Below, piece by piece: positions 30,823 through 38,339 of a stretch of DNA of 38,339 bases. Every line of letters begins with the position of its first letter. Positions within the stretch are counted from its first letter, which is position 1. The notes beneath the pieces were generated by a model, which saw nothing but the letters and a program-made list of their open reading frames with translations, had not been told where the DNA came from and did no database searches. Origin of the DNA: Betaproteobacteria bacterium (GTDB lineage: Bacteria > Pseudomonadota > Gammaproteobacteria > Burkholderiales > Casimicrobiaceae); the NCBI GenBank assembly GCA_018971195.1, contig JAGXBK010000011.1:1-38339 (forward strand). Direction: 5' to 3'. Position numbers and translations under genes: made by a program.

Positions 30823-32274
30823 ATGAAAAAGATCCTGATGGTCCTCGCGCTGCTGGGCGCGTTCGGCGTTGCCGGACCCGTTCTAGCGCAGGACAAGCCC
30901 GCCGACACCTCCGCGACCCCCGCGGCGGCACCGGCAGCAGCGCCTGCAATGGCGCCGGCGGCGGCACCTGCGATGGCCCCGGCTGCCGCCGCGCCGGCCG
31001 CTGCCCCCGCGCCCGCAGCGGCGCCGCCCGCGCCGACATCACCCCAGCTCGTCACCGCCGACAAGATCAACAGCGGCGACACCGCGTGGATGCTCACCTC
31101 GACGGCGCTGGTGCTGATGATGACGATCCCGGGGCTCGCGCTGTTCTACGGCGGAATGGTCAGGAAGAAGAACGTCCTCGCCACGCTGATGCAGAGCTTC
31201 GCGATCACCTGCCTCGTCACCGTCTTGTGGGTGATCATCGGCTACAGCATCGCGTTCATGCCCGGCGGGCCGATCATCGGCAGCTTCGACCGGTTCTTCC
31301 TCCACGGAATGGTGTTCGAGAACGAGGCGGGCAAGGTGATGGTGTCCCACCTCGGGCTGACCATCCCCGAATCGGTCTACATGATGTTCCAGATGACCTT
31401 CGCGATCATCACCCCGGCGCTGATCTGCGGCGCGTTCGCCGACCGTATGAAGTTCTCGGCGATGCTGTGGTTCATGGGCCTGTGGTCGCTGCTGATCTAT
31501 TCGCCGATCGCGCACATGATGTGGGAGCCCTCGGGCTACTGGGCGGGCAAGGGCGTGCTCGATTTCGCGGGCGGCACGGTCGTGCACATCAACGCAGGTA
31601 TCGCGGGCCTCGTCTGCGCACTGGTGCTCGGCAAGCGCGTCGGATACGGCAAGGAAGCGATGCCGCCGCACAACCTGACGCTGACCCTGATCGGCGCATC
31701 GCTGCTGTGGGTGGGCTGGTTCGGATTCAATGCCGGTTCCGCGGTCGCCGCCAACGGCCGCGCCGGCATGGCGATGTTCGTCACCCAGTTCGCCACCGCC
31801 GCGGCCGCCCTCGCGTGGATGTTCACCGAGTGGATGGCCAAGGGCAAGCCCTCGGTGCTGGGCATCGCATCCGGCGCCGTCGCAGGACTGGTGGCGATCA
31901 CGCCGGCCTCGGGCTTCGTCGACGCGAGCGGTGCGCTGGTCATCGGCATCGCCGCGGGCGTCGGCTGCTTCTTCGCCGCCACGGCGGTCAAGGGCTGGTT
32001 CGGCTACGACGATTCGCTGGACGCGTTCGGCGTGCACTGCATCGGCGGCATCATCGGCGCGATCCTGACCGGCGTGTTCAATGTCCGCGACATCAGCGGT
32101 GTCGACGGCAGCGTGATGATCCAGCTCGGCGCGGTGCTGACCACGCTGGTCGTCAGCGGCGTCGGCAGCTTCGTCCTGCTCAAGATCCTCGATGCCACGA
32201 TCGGATTGCGAGTGACCGAAGAGCAGGAGCGCGAAGGTCTCGACCTGAGCCTCCACGGCGAGCGGATCGAATGA
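30823..32274 (+). CDS. amtB: Ammonium transporter AmtB with Ala/Pro-rich N-terminal linker
   Basis: This is a trimeric inner-membrane ammonium channel. The 483-residue protein has a cleavable signal peptide (1-22, GPVLA-Q), then about 45 residues of Ala/Pro/Met low-complexity sequence (about 30-75). Eleven membrane segments follow. Signature motifs are GLALFYGGMVRKKN, GAFADRMKFSAM, the twin pore histidines His255 (GGTVVHINAGIAG) and His405 (FGVHCIGGIIG), and GWFGFNAGSA. The soluble C-terminal tail (TEEQEREGLDLSLHGE) is the usual GlnK-contact and gating region. A GGGAG-type site precedes the ATG. The linker is not part of the core fold and would lie in the periplasm. Confidence 0.97.
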   Translation: MKKILMVLALLGAFGVAGPVLAQDKPADTSATPAAAPAAAPAMAPAAAPAMAPAAAAPAAAPAPAAAPPAPTSPQLVTADKINSGDTAWMLTSTALVLMMTIPGLALFYGGMVRKKNVLATLMQSFAITCLVTVLWVIIGYSIAFMPGGPIIGSFDRFFLHGMVFENEAGKVMVSHLGLTIPESVYMMFQMTFAIITPALICGAFADRMKFSAMLWFMGLWSLLIYSPIAHMMWEPSGYWAGKGVLDFAGGTVVHINAGIAGLVCALVLGKRVGYGKEAMPPHNLTLTLIGASLLWVGWFGFNAGSAVAANGRAGMAMFVTQFATAAAALAWMFTEWMAKGKPSVLGIASGAVAGLVAITPASGFVDASGALVIGIAAGVGCFFAATAVKGWFGYDDSLDAFGVHCIGGIIGAILTGVFNVRDISGVDGSVMIQLGAVLTTLVVSGVGSFVLLKILDATIGLRVTEEQEREGLDLSLHGERIE

Positions 32275-32285
32275 CCTGATGGCAG

Positions 32286-32324
32286 CGCGGCGCCCGTGCA
32301 GTGCGAGTCCGCACGGGCGCCGCG
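32286..32324 (+). terminator. Strong hairpin just after amtB
   Basis: CGCGGCGCCCGTGC (32286-32299) pairs perfectly over 14 bases with GCACGGGCGCCGCG (32311-32324) around an 11-base loop, beginning 11 bases after the amtB stop. There is no T-tract, so it may stabilise the 3' end or assist Rho-dependent termination rather than stop transcription itself. Confidence 0.5.
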
Positions 32325-32384
32325 GCATCACCGGCTGGCCGGATCCGCGGTCGACCGTCGATCGTCTCTTCTCGGCATTGATTC

Positions 32385-32413
32385 CGGGCGCCCTCGACGG
32401 CGCCCGTTTCTTT
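32385..32413 (+). terminator. Rho-independent terminator of the torF-glnK-amtB unit
   Basis: The stem CGGGCGCC/GGCGCCCG (8 bp, loop CTCGAC) is followed by TTTCTTT on the plus strand. It lies 111 bases after the amtB stop and before the convergent xerC gene. It has no U-tract in the other direction, so it serves the amtB side. Confidence 0.7.
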
Positions 32414-32547
32414 CCGTCAGAATGTCCTTCGCATCGCCCAGGTGCTCAACGCGCTGATCAGCGCCACGACCGCAATGTAGGCATCGCGGCGTTCTTCGAC
32501 GCCGCCGATGCGCTGCCGAAGCGGAGCTGCGGCGGCCGCGCTCGGCT

Positions 32548-33477
32548 TCAGCCCGAGCCGCGCTTCCTGCGCCGCGCGCGCGGATGCGCCGCGTCGTAGA
32601 CCTTCGCGAGCGCCTGGTAATCGAGGTGCGTGTACACCTGCGTGCTGGCGATCGACGCGTGGCCCAGCATCTCCTGCACGGCGCGCAGGTCGCCCGACGA
32701 CTGCAGCACATGGCTCGCGAACGAATGCCGCAGCATGTGCGGGTGTACGTGGCGCGTCAGGCCCTGCCTGACGGCCCACTGCGCGAGCCTGCGCTCGATC
32801 GCCCGCGGCGAAAGCCTTCGCCCCGGGCGGCCGACGAACATCGCGGTCTCGCCCGCGGCCGCCAGGGTGCCGCGGACGGCGAGCCATCGCTGGATCGCCG
32901 CGCGTGCCGCGCTTCCCACCGGCACGATGCGCTCCTTGCTGCCCTTGCCGAGCACGCGCACCTCTCCGGTCGCGAGGTCGCAGGCCCCGAGGTCGAGCTG
33001 CGCGAGCTCCGACAGGCGCAACCCCGACGAATAGGCGAGCTCGAGCAGGGCGCGGTCGCGCATCGCACGCGGCTCGGCAGCATCGATCGTGACCAGCCGC
33101 GCGGCCTCCTCGGGCGAGAGCGCGGACGGCAGCCGTCGCGGCGATTTCGGCGCCTTGATCCCCGCGCAGGGATCCTCGCCCAGCGACCGGTCGCGCTCAA
33201 GCAGGAAACGATAGAACGCCCGCCACGCCGACAGGGCCCGCGCGAGGCTCCGCCCCGACAGTCCGCGCCCGTGCAGGGTCGCGATGTGCCGCATCAACTG
33301 CGCCCGCGACAGGCGCGCGACGGGAGCGCCGCCGGCGAGCGACAGCAGCTGCACGACATCGCGCAGGTAGGCGCTGCGCGTGTGGATGGGGCGCGGCGCG
33401 AGGTGGGTCGCGAACGCATCGAGCAGCGCCGCGTTCTCCTTCGATGCTCCTGCAGGTGCTGCGATGGTCGCGGGCAT
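32548..33477 (-). CDS. xerC: Tyrosine recombinase XerC
   Basis: XerC, with XerD, resolves chromosome dimers at dif. The 309-residue protein has the SAM-like N-terminal core-binding domain (HTRSAYLRDVVQLLSL, LSAWRAFYRFLLERD) and the catalytic domain with all active residues: Arg154 (SSGLRLSEL), Lys178 (LGKGSKERIVP), His247 and Arg250 (HPHMLRHSFASH), His273 (LGHASIASTQVYTHLD) and the nucleophile Tyr282. The ATG at 33477 comes 10 bases after the DUF484 stop. DUF484-xerC and dapF-DUF484-xerC pairing is the standard proteobacterial order, which also separates it from XerD or phage integrases. Confidence 0.96.
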   Translation of the reverse strand: MPATIAAPAGASKENAALLDAFATHLAPRPIHTRSAYLRDVVQLLSLAGGAPVARLSRAQLMRHIATLHGRGLSGRSLARALSAWRAFYRFLLERDRSLGEDPCAGIKAPKSPRRLPSALSPEEAARLVTIDAAEPRAMRDRALLELAYSSGLRLSELAQLDLGACDLATGEVRVLGKGSKERIVPVGSAARAAIQRWLAVRGTLAAAGETAMFVGRPGRRLSPRAIERRLAQWAVRQGLTRHVHPHMLRHSFASHVLQSSGDLRAVQEMLGHASIASTQVYTHLDYQALAKVYDAAHPRARRRKRGSG

Positions 33478-33487
33478 CGCGGGAGCG

Positions 33488-34141
33488 CTAGGATGCGGGC
33501 AGGAAACGCGCGATCGCCATGCTCGCGAGCTCGGCGAGACGCAGCAGGTAGACGGTTCCCATCGCGGAATGGAAACGCTGGGCGTCGCGGCTGGCGAGGG
33601 CGAGCACGCCGAACGTGGTCTCGGTGCGCAGCGGCAGGTACGCGAACGAGCCGAGCGACTCGCCGTCCTCGAACCACGCGCGCGACCCCGGCGCCGCCTG
33701 GGCGCCGCAGCAGGGTCCGCGCAGGTGGTCCGCATAGTCGCGAGCCTCGACCGGAACTTCCGCCAGCTCTGGAAGCCGCGCCTCGGCCGGATCCGCGCCC
33801 CAGATGCGCATCGCGACCTGGGGTACCGCGAAATCCTCCTTCAGGCTGTGCGAAAGAACGGCCAGCGTCGTCTCGAGGTCGCGAGCGGCGAACAGCGCGA
33901 GCGTTGAGCGATGGAGCTTCTCGCTGATGACGTCGTTCTCGGTGCCGTGGCGGACCAGCTCGGCGAGCTGCCGCTCGAGATCGCGAATCCGGTCGCGCAG
34001 CGTGAGGATCTGGCGCTCTGCGATCGGGATCGCGTGGCCACCGTGCGGGTGGGGCACGAAGATCTCGGCGACGATGTCCGCGTAGTCCTCGAAGAAATCC
34101 GGGTGCTGCTTCAGGTATTCGGCGACGACGCTCGCGTCCAT
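33488..34141 (-). CDS. DUF484 (GAF-like) protein
   Basis: The 217-residue protein begins MDASVVAEYLKQHPDFFEDY, the DUF484 start, followed by PHPHGGHAIPIAERQILTLRDRIRDL over residues 30-55 and a coiled-coil helix (LERQLAELVRHGTENDVISEKL). A GAF-like domain ends in ESLGSFAYLPLRTETTFGVLALASRDAQRF. Its role is unknown. It lies between dapF and xerC across many proteobacteria (E. coli yigA). The conserved neighbourhood is the main clue, and a link to xerC function has been suspected but not shown. It starts 59 bases after the dapF stop. Confidence 0.93.
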   Translation of the reverse strand: MDASVVAEYLKQHPDFFEDYADIVAEIFVPHPHGGHAIPIAERQILTLRDRIRDLERQLAELVRHGTENDVISEKLHRSTLALFAARDLETTLAVLSHSLKEDFAVPQVAMRIWGADPAEARLPELAEVPVEARDYADHLRGPCCGAQAAPGSRAWFEDGESLGSFAYLPLRTETTFGVLALASRDAQRFHSAMGTVYLLRLAELASMAIARFLPAS

Positions 34142-34200
34142 CCAGGTCCTTGGTCGTTGACAGCGTGTTGATCGATCCCGGGGCGCCTGCGGATGTGGGA

Positions 34201-35031
34201 TCAGCCGCGCCACTCGCCCTCGAACACCGTGCGGGCCGGGCCTTTCATCGTGACCGGCGCATCGCCTCCGGGCCACCCGATCGCGAGATCGCCCCCGCGC
34301 GTGACCACCCGGACGCTCGCATCGAGCAGGCCGCGCCGGATTCCGGCGACGACCGCCGCGCAGGCGCCGGTTCCACAGGCAAGCGTCTCGCCCGCACCCC
34401 GTTCGAAGACGCGCAGTCGAATGGTAGCGCGATCGACGACCTGCATGAATCCCGCATTGACGCGCCGTGGAAACCGCGGGTGCCGCTCGATCAGCGGTCC
34501 CATTGTCGCGACCGGTGCGTTGTCGACGTCGCCGACGACCTGCACCGCGTGCGGGTTGCCCATCGATAGCGCCGAGATCTGCACGACGGTCCCGTCGACG
34601 TCCAGCGGCTCGACGGCGCCGCCGGTGCCCCCGGTGAAAGGGACGTCCGCCGGCAGGAACCGCGGCACCCCCATGTCCACGATCACCTCGCCGTCGGGTT
34701 CCATCCGCGGGACGATCAATCCGCCTGCGGTCTCGACGCGGATCTCGCGCTTGTCGGTCAGCCCGTGCTCGCGGACGAAGACGACGAAACAGCGCGCCCC
34801 GTTGCCGCACTGCTCGACCTCGCTGCCGTCGGAGTTGAAGATCCGGTAGCGGAAATCGGCGTCCCCGCGCGCAGCCTCGACGACCAGCACCTGGTCGCAG
34901 CCGACTCCGAAGCGACGATCGGCGAGGCGCCGGATGTCAGCGGGAGCGAGCATGAACGGAGCGCGCGTCGCGTCGACGACGACGAAATCGTTTCCCAGCC
35001 CCTGCATCTTGGTGAAGCGCAGCGCCGTCAC
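34201..35031 (-). CDS. dapF: Diaminopimelate epimerase
   Basis: DapF converts LL- to meso-diaminopimelate for lysine and peptidoglycan synthesis. The 276-residue protein contains both catalytic cysteines: Cys75 in [16 protein letters not shown] and Cys219 in [15 protein letters not shown]. The N-terminal [13 protein letters not shown] and MGNPHAV are also present. The GTG start at 35031 overlaps the stop of the LEA14-like lipoprotein gene as GTGA, implying translational coupling. A GGGGGAA stretch lies just ahead. Length and motif spacing are normal. Confidence 0.97.
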   Translation of the reverse strand: MTALRFTKMQGLGNDFVVVDATRAPFMLAPADIRRLADRRFGVGCDQVLVVEAARGDADFRYRIFNSDGSEVEQCGNGARCFVVFVREHGLTDKREIRVETAGGLIVPRMEPDGEVIVDMGVPRFLPADVPFTGGTGGAVEPLDVDGTVVQISALSMGNPHAVQVVGDVDNAPVATMGPLIERHPRFPRRVNAGFMQVVDRATIRLRVFERGAGETLACGTGACAAVVAGIRRGLLDASVRVVTRGGDLAIGWPGGDAPVTMKGPARTVFEGEWRG

Positions 35032-35576
35032 CTCGATTCCCCCACGTCCCCGCTGCGGGAGAAAGGCAGGCTCGCGCCGCCCGCGAGCTTGGCGCGGCCC
35101 TCGATCAGGTAGTGGAGCGACGGCGGCACCGCCGACGGACGCGTGCGTGCACCGCGCTGCATCGCCTTCGCGACGGCGAGCAGCACCGCGTCCATGCCGG
35201 TGCGCGCCGAGAATTCGGCGCTCGCGCTGCCGTGCGCAGGCACGTCCACGGGTGCCTTGAGGTCGCCCTTGGCGACCTCCTGCCCCTCGATCGACAGCGT
35301 GCCTTCGAGTGACTCGATGACGACGTCGCGGTCGTCGGGATTCGATATCGACACGGCGACGCTGAAATACGCATCGGGCCCGACGATGCGGTCGAGGCTC
35401 ACCCCGACCACGTCGATGCGCGGCGGGATGCCCGGCAGCATCGTCGCGCAGGCGGCGAGCAGCAGCGCCGCCACCATGGGGAACCTTCGGGGGAACCCGC
35501 GAGCGAACCCGCGGGGAAGCCGGCATGCGAGCCGGCGTGTGAGCCGGCGTGCGGGGTGCCAGGCGGGATTGCGCAT
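35028..35576 (-). CDS. LEA14-like (WHy domain) lipoprotein
   Basis: From the ATG at 35576 the product is 182 residues. A Cys follows a short hydrophobic core ([10 protein letters not shown], Cys43), so this is a probable lipoprotein. The mature part has the water-stress/hypersensitive-response (LEA14) beta domain: [49 protein letters not shown], and [11 protein letters not shown]. Bacterial members are periplasm-facing proteins of unknown function near dapF. The 24 residues before Met34 are six 4-residue Arg-rich repeats encoded by a 12-bp tandem repeat. Translation from ATG 35477 (Met34) would leave a signal with no positive charge, so the long N-terminus is preferred. The end overlaps dapF by four bases. 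Confidence 0.82.
   Translation of the reverse strand: MRNPAWHPARRLTRRLACRLPRGFARGFPRRFPMVAALLLAACATMLPGIPPRIDVVGVSLDRIVGPDAYFSVAVSISNPDDRDVVIESLEGTLSIEGQEVAKGDLKAPVDVPAHGSASAEFSARTGMDAVLLAVAKAMQRGARTRPSAVPPSLHYLIEGRAKLAGGASLPFSRSGDVGESR
35478..35549 (-). repeat. Six degenerate 12-bp tandem repeats within the lipoprotein gene
   Basis: Seventy-two bases divide into six 12-base units in frame. The first three share CGCCGGCT or TGCCGGCT cores, the next two share CGCGGGTTC, and the last reads CGAAGGTTC. They encode a four-residue pattern (R/C)-(R/G)-(L/F)-x six times, immediately ahead of the hydrophobic core of the signal peptide. Confidence 0.8.
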
Positions 35577-35609
35577 CGGGAAGGCTCCTGGCGCGGCAGG
35601 CAGCCGCCC

Positions 35610-36704
35610 TCAGACGTTGAAGCGGAAGTGCATGACATCGCCGTCACGCACGACGTAGTCCTTGCCTTCCAGTCGCATCCTGCCTGCTTCCTTCGCACCC
35701 TGCTCGCCCTTGAGCGCGGTATAGTCGGCGTAGGCGATCACCTCGGCGCGGATGAAACCGCGCTCGAAGTCGGTGTGGATGACGCCCGCCGCCTGCGGCG
35801 CCGTCGCGCCTTTCGCGACCGTCCACGCGCGGACCTCCTTCTCGCCGGCGGTGAAATACGTATGCAGGCCGAGCAGATCGTATCCGGCGCGGATCAGCCG
35901 GTCGAGACCCGGCTCGGTCATTCCCATGTCGGCGAGGAACAGCGCCTTGTCCGCGTCGTCGAGGTCGGCGATCTGCGCCTCCATCGCCGCGCAGATCGCG
36001 ACGACGGGGGTCTTGTCGTCCTGCGCGTGACGCCGGAGGTCGTCGAGCATCGGGTTGCCCTCGAAGCCGTGCTCGGCGACGTTCGCGACGTAGAGCGTCG
36101 GCTTCATCGTCAGCAGGAAATACGGCTTCAGCAGCGCCCGCTCCTCGTCGTAGAGCTCGACGGTGCGGGCGGGCTTCGCCTGGTTCAGCGCGGCGCGCAC
36201 GCGTGCGAGCACGGCGTGGGTGCGCTGCGCCTCCTTGTCGCCCCCGGCGCGCGCGAGCTTCTCCACCTTGGACATCTGCTTGTCGACCGCGGCGAGGTCG
36301 GCGAGTGCGAGCTCGGTGTTGATCGTCTCGACGTCGCTGATCGGGTCGACCTTGCCGCCGACGTGGACGACGTTCGGGTCCTCGAAACAGCGCACGACGT
36401 GGGCGATGGCGTCGGTCTCGCGGATGTTGGCGAGGAACTGGTTGCCTAGCCCCTCGCCTTTCGACGCTCCCGCGACCAGGCCGGCGATGTCGACGAACTC
36501 GACCGTGGCCGGGATCACCTTCTGCGGCTTCGCGATCGCGGCGAGCGCGGCCAGCCTCGGATCCGGCACCTCGACGATCCCGACATTCGGCTCGATCGTG
36601 CAGAACGGGTAGTTCTCGGCGGCGATGCCCGCCTTGGTGAGCGCATTGAACAGCGTCGATTTCCCCACGTTGGGCAATCCGACGATTCCGCACCTGACGC
36701 TCAT
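35610..36704 (-). CDS. ychF: Redox-regulated ATPase YchF (Obg-family)
   Basis: YchF is a ribosome-associated P-loop protein of the Obg family that prefers ATP to GTP. It acts in stress response and translation. The 364-residue protein begins [20 protein letters not shown] (P-loop 9-17), with the switch-region [24 protein letters not shown] split over residues 68-91 and a coiled-coil insertion ([19 protein letters not shown]). It ends with a TGS domain containing [19 protein letters not shown]. The NxxE motif replaces the GTPase NKxD, as is normal for YchF. The ATG at 36704 overlaps the pth stop as ATGA, a coupling found in many proteobacteria. Confidence 0.97.
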   Translation of the reverse strand: MSVRCGIVGLPNVGKSTLFNALTKAGIAAENYPFCTIEPNVGIVEVPDPRLAALAAIAKPQKVIPATVEFVDIAGLVAGASKGEGLGNQFLANIRETDAIAHVVRCFEDPNVVHVGGKVDPISDVETINTELALADLAAVDKQMSKVEKLARAGGDKEAQRTHAVLARVRAALNQAKPARTVELYDEERALLKPYFLLTMKPTLYVANVAEHGFEGNPMLDDLRRHAQDDKTPVVAICAAMEAQIADLDDADKALFLADMGMTEPGLDRLIRAGYDLLGLHTYFTAGEKEVRAWTVAKGATAPQAAGVIHTDFERGFIRAEVIAYADYTALKGEQGAKEAGRMRLEGKDYVVRDGDVMHFRFNV

Positions 36705-37318
36705 GTTCCCGTCCCGTTGGGCGCGACGCCTCCGTCGCGCGCTCGTGTGTGCAATGCAAGCATCGCGCGCTCCATGTCCCCGCGTGCGATGTCGGGCCAG
36801 GCGCCGATCGCGCGCAGGATCGCCGCTTCGATCGCGCCGCGATCCTCCGCCGCCGGCGGCTTCAGCACATAGTCGACGACTTCGCGCTCCGGCGCCTGCG
36901 ATTCGCGCGGGTGCCCGATGCCCAGCCGCAGCCGCCAGAAGTCCGCGGTGCCCAGCTGCAGGTCGATGTCGCGCAGGCCGTTGTGCCCGGCATGTCCCCC
37001 GCCCAGCTTGAGCTTCGCCTCCCCCGGCTTGAGGTCGAGCTCGTCGTGAACGACGAGGATCTCCCCGGGTTCGATGCCGTAGAAGCGAGCGATCGCCGCG
37101 ACGGCGCGCCCGGAGCCGTTCATGAACGTCGTCGGCTTGCAGATCCGCAGCGCGCCCGTGCGGGCGACGTCCGCCGCGAATTTCGGCTCCGCCGAGAACG
37201 ACGCCGAAAGTCTGGCCGCGAGCTCGTCGGCGAACCAGAATCCCGCGTTGTGGCGCGTCGCCGCGTAGCCGCGGCCAGGATTGCCCAGTCCCGCGACCAA
37301 TCGGATCGGCATGCTCAT
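36701..37318 (-). CDS. pth: Peptidyl-tRNA hydrolase
   Basis: Pth releases peptides from peptidyl-tRNAs that drop off ribosomes. The 205-residue protein shows [20 protein letters not shown] with the catalytic histidine at 23, then [30 protein letters not shown] split over residues 89-107, and HNGLRDI. It sits between rplY (117 bases upstream) and ychF (4-base overlap), which is a very conserved order. A second ATG at 37312 is an alternative start. The C-terminal tail ([12 protein letters not shown]) is slightly longer than in E. coli. Confidence 0.97.
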   Translation of the reverse strand: MSMPIRLVAGLGNPGRGYAATRHNAGFWFADELAARLSASFSAEPKFAADVARTGALRICKPTTFMNGSGRAVAAIARFYGIEPGEILVVHDELDLKPGEAKLKLGGGHAGHNGLRDIDLQLGTADFWRLRLGIGHPRESQAPEREVVDYVLKPPAAEDRGAIEAAILRAIGAWPDIARGDMERAMLALHTRARDGGVAPNGTGT

Positions 37319-37435
37319 CGCTCGTCAGCCGGATAACCAAAGCCCCGCGACAGCCGCGCCGGGCGGGCCCGCATCGGCTCGCGGGACCCGGTACGGGGCC
37401 GGGACCGCAACCGCGGGGCAGTCGAGCACGGGGGA

Positions 37436-38152
37436 TTACTTCTTCTTCTCGTCCTTGCCCGCTTCTTTCTTCTCGCCTGCCTTCTCCGCGCCTTTCGCTT
37501 CGGCCGGCTTTGCTTCGGTTGGGACGGCGGCGCCTGCGGCGGGCTCGTCCGCCGCGGCAGCGGTCTCCTCGGTCTCGGCCGCTGCCTTCGGCACGACTGC
37601 CGTGGCGATGACCGGGTCCCCGGTCCGGTGCGTGACGGCGGTCACGCCGGCAGGCAGCTTGACGCCAGAAACGTGCAGCGAATGCGTGGTGTCGAGGCCC
37701 GAGAGGTCGACCTCGATGAATTCAGGCAGATCCTTCGGCAGGCAGGCGATGTCGAGCTCGGTCTTCACGTGGCTGATGATCGCGCCCTGCGTCTTGACCG
37801 CCGGCGACACGTCCGCGTTGACGAAGTGCAGCGGCACCTTCATGTGGATCTTCTTCGCCTCGTCGATGCGCTGGAAGTCGACGTGGAGCACCTCGTTGCG
37901 GAACGGATGCATCTGGACATCGCGCAACAGCACGCGCGTGGTCGCGCCGTCGACCTTCATCGACAGAATCGACGCGTGGAACACCTCGTTGCGCAGCGCG
38001 TGGATCAGCGCATTGTGGTCGAGCTCGATCGGCTGCGGCTTCGCGGTCCCGCCGTAGACGATGCCGGGGGTCTTGCCTCCGCGGCGCATGCGGCGCGACG
38101 CGCCGCGTCCTTCGGTCGTGCGCGCAAAGGCGGTGAATTCGATCGTGGCCAT
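37436..38152 (-). CDS. rplY: 50S ribosomal protein L25/general stress protein Ctc
   Basis: L25 binds 5S rRNA on the large subunit. This 238-residue version is the long (TL5/Ctc) form. An N-terminal L25 domain begins [20 protein letters not shown] and contains VYGG, SMKVDG and FHVDFQRI-like (LHVDFQRID) stretches. A C-terminal beta domain ([35 protein letters not shown]) is followed by a Lys/Glu/Ala-rich tail ending KDEKKK. A strong AAGGAG ribosome binding site lies 9 bases before the ATG at 38152. The gene heads the minus-strand rplY-pth-ychF run and has its own promoter region upstream. Confidence 0.96.
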   Translation of the reverse strand: MATIEFTAFARTTEGRGASRRMRRGGKTPGIVYGGTAKPQPIELDHNALIHALRNEVFHASILSMKVDGATTRVLLRDVQMHPFRNEVLHVDFQRIDEAKKIHMKVPLHFVNADVSPAVKTQGAIISHVKTELDIACLPKDLPEFIEVDLSGLDTTHSLHVSGVKLPAGVTAVTHRTGDPVIATAVVPKAAAETEETAAAADEPAAGAAVPTEAKPAEAKGAEKAGEKKEAGKDEKKK

Positions 38153-38254
38153 TGGTGGCGACTCCTTCCGGTTTGTCTGCGGCCTTCCGGGATCGATGCC
38201 GGTCGTCCGCCATGGTCGACGCCCGCGTGCCGGCTGGCGCGCGGAAAGCTTTGA

Positions 38255-38260
38255 ATTATA
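38255..38260 (-). promoter_or_regulatory. Extended -10 promoter of rplY
   Basis: TGCTATAAT on the minus strand is a perfect TATAAT with an upstream TG one base away. It lies about 100 bases before the rplY ATG. The -35 position has only a T-rich stretch (TTTTTG at 16 bases), which is acceptable for extended -10 promoters. The 5' leader would be about 95 bases. Confidence 0.65.
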
Positions 38261-38277
38261 GCAGGAAACCGTACCCC

Positions 38278-38339
38278 AAAAACCGGGACGGAAAACCGCG
38301 GAAAACCGGGACGCACCACGTTTTAAAACGCGTTTTAAA
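38278..38339. repeat. Phased A/T tracts, short direct repeats and palindrome upstream of rplY
   Basis: A-tracts lie at 38278-38282, 38292-38295 and 38302-38305, and AT blocks at 38321-38328 and 38333-38339, spaced mostly by about 10-13 bases. AAACCGGGACG occurs at 38280-38290 and again at 38303-38313. GAAAACCGCG and GAAAACCGGG are adjacent copies. CGTTTTAAAACG (38319-38330) is a 12-base palindrome, and a second copy begins at 38331 and is cut by the window edge. The block is far more AT-rich than its surroundings. Confidence 0.6.

Noticed and set aside
32417-32547. Minus-strand frame downstream of xerC with a hydrophobic C-terminal stretch (AYIAVVALISALSTWAMRR)
   Set aside because: No ATG, GTG or TTG start with a ribosome binding site after the xerC stop; the frame only remains open because it overlaps xerC in another frame. 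It could be a remnant, but I cannot support a gene.

Overview
The window is a GC-rich stretch of bacterial chromosome, densely packed with housekeeping genes and almost free of intergenic space. Gene content and order point to a betaproteobacterium (Burkholderiales/Nitrosomonadales/Rhodocyclales-like; genus not resolvable by eye). The main pointers are the clusters dacC-dat...ybeD-lipB-lipA, rplY-pth-ychF and torF-glnK-amtB, a giant DUF3683 FAD/Fe-S oxidoreductase, and rpe next to trpE beside apaG. I see no tRNA, rRNA, insertion sequence, prophage, CRISPR array or defence island. 

Layout. (1) 1-4179, minus strand: rpe, trpE, a DUF3301 membrane protein, a possible Trp-Trp leader peptide, trpG and the start of trpD, which leaves the window. 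(2) 4230-6039: apaG (+), a 50-residue membrane protein (-) and the lipoprotein murein transglycosylase mltA (+). (3) 6124-12206, mostly minus: dacC, a D-amino-acid/branched-chain-type aminotransferase, a cyclopropane-fatty-acid-synthase-like methyltransferase, ybeD (DUF493), lipB and lipA, with one plus-strand flavin reductase inserted. (4) 12230-17297, minus: small cytochrome c, tandem glycine riboswitch with a terminator, gcvT, gcvH and gcvP. LipB/LipA make the lipoyl group that GcvH carries, so (3) and (4) are functionally linked. (5) 17326-25743: a DUF255 thioredoxin-fold protein, a 557-residue conserved protein of uncertain function, a 427-bp non-coding interval with a strong terminator-like hairpin, a small membrane protein, and the 1286-residue FAD/Fe-S oxidoreductase. 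(6) 25896-29309: cytochrome b561 (+), comM, a GST-family protein and ubiK (all -). (7) 29599-32413 (+): torF porin, glnK and amtB behind a candidate sigma-54 promoter, closed by a hairpin and a Rho-independent terminator. (8) 32548-38339 (-): rplY, pth, ychF, LEA14-like lipoprotein, dapF, DUF484 and xerC, with several 4-base start/stop overlaps. 

Nothing here amounts to a clearly undescribed system. The most interesting points are regulatory: the Trp-Trp mini-ORF before trpG; an orphan GC hairpin with a T6 tract upstream of a small membrane-protein gene; the sigma-54-type promoter with an 18-bp inverted repeat before torF-glnK-amtB; the glycine riboswitch, which begins 21 bases after the cytochrome c stop codon; six tandem 12-bp repeats that build the N-terminus of a lipoprotein; and phased A/T tracts upstream of rplY. 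All functional calls come from reading translations by eye; no database search was run.
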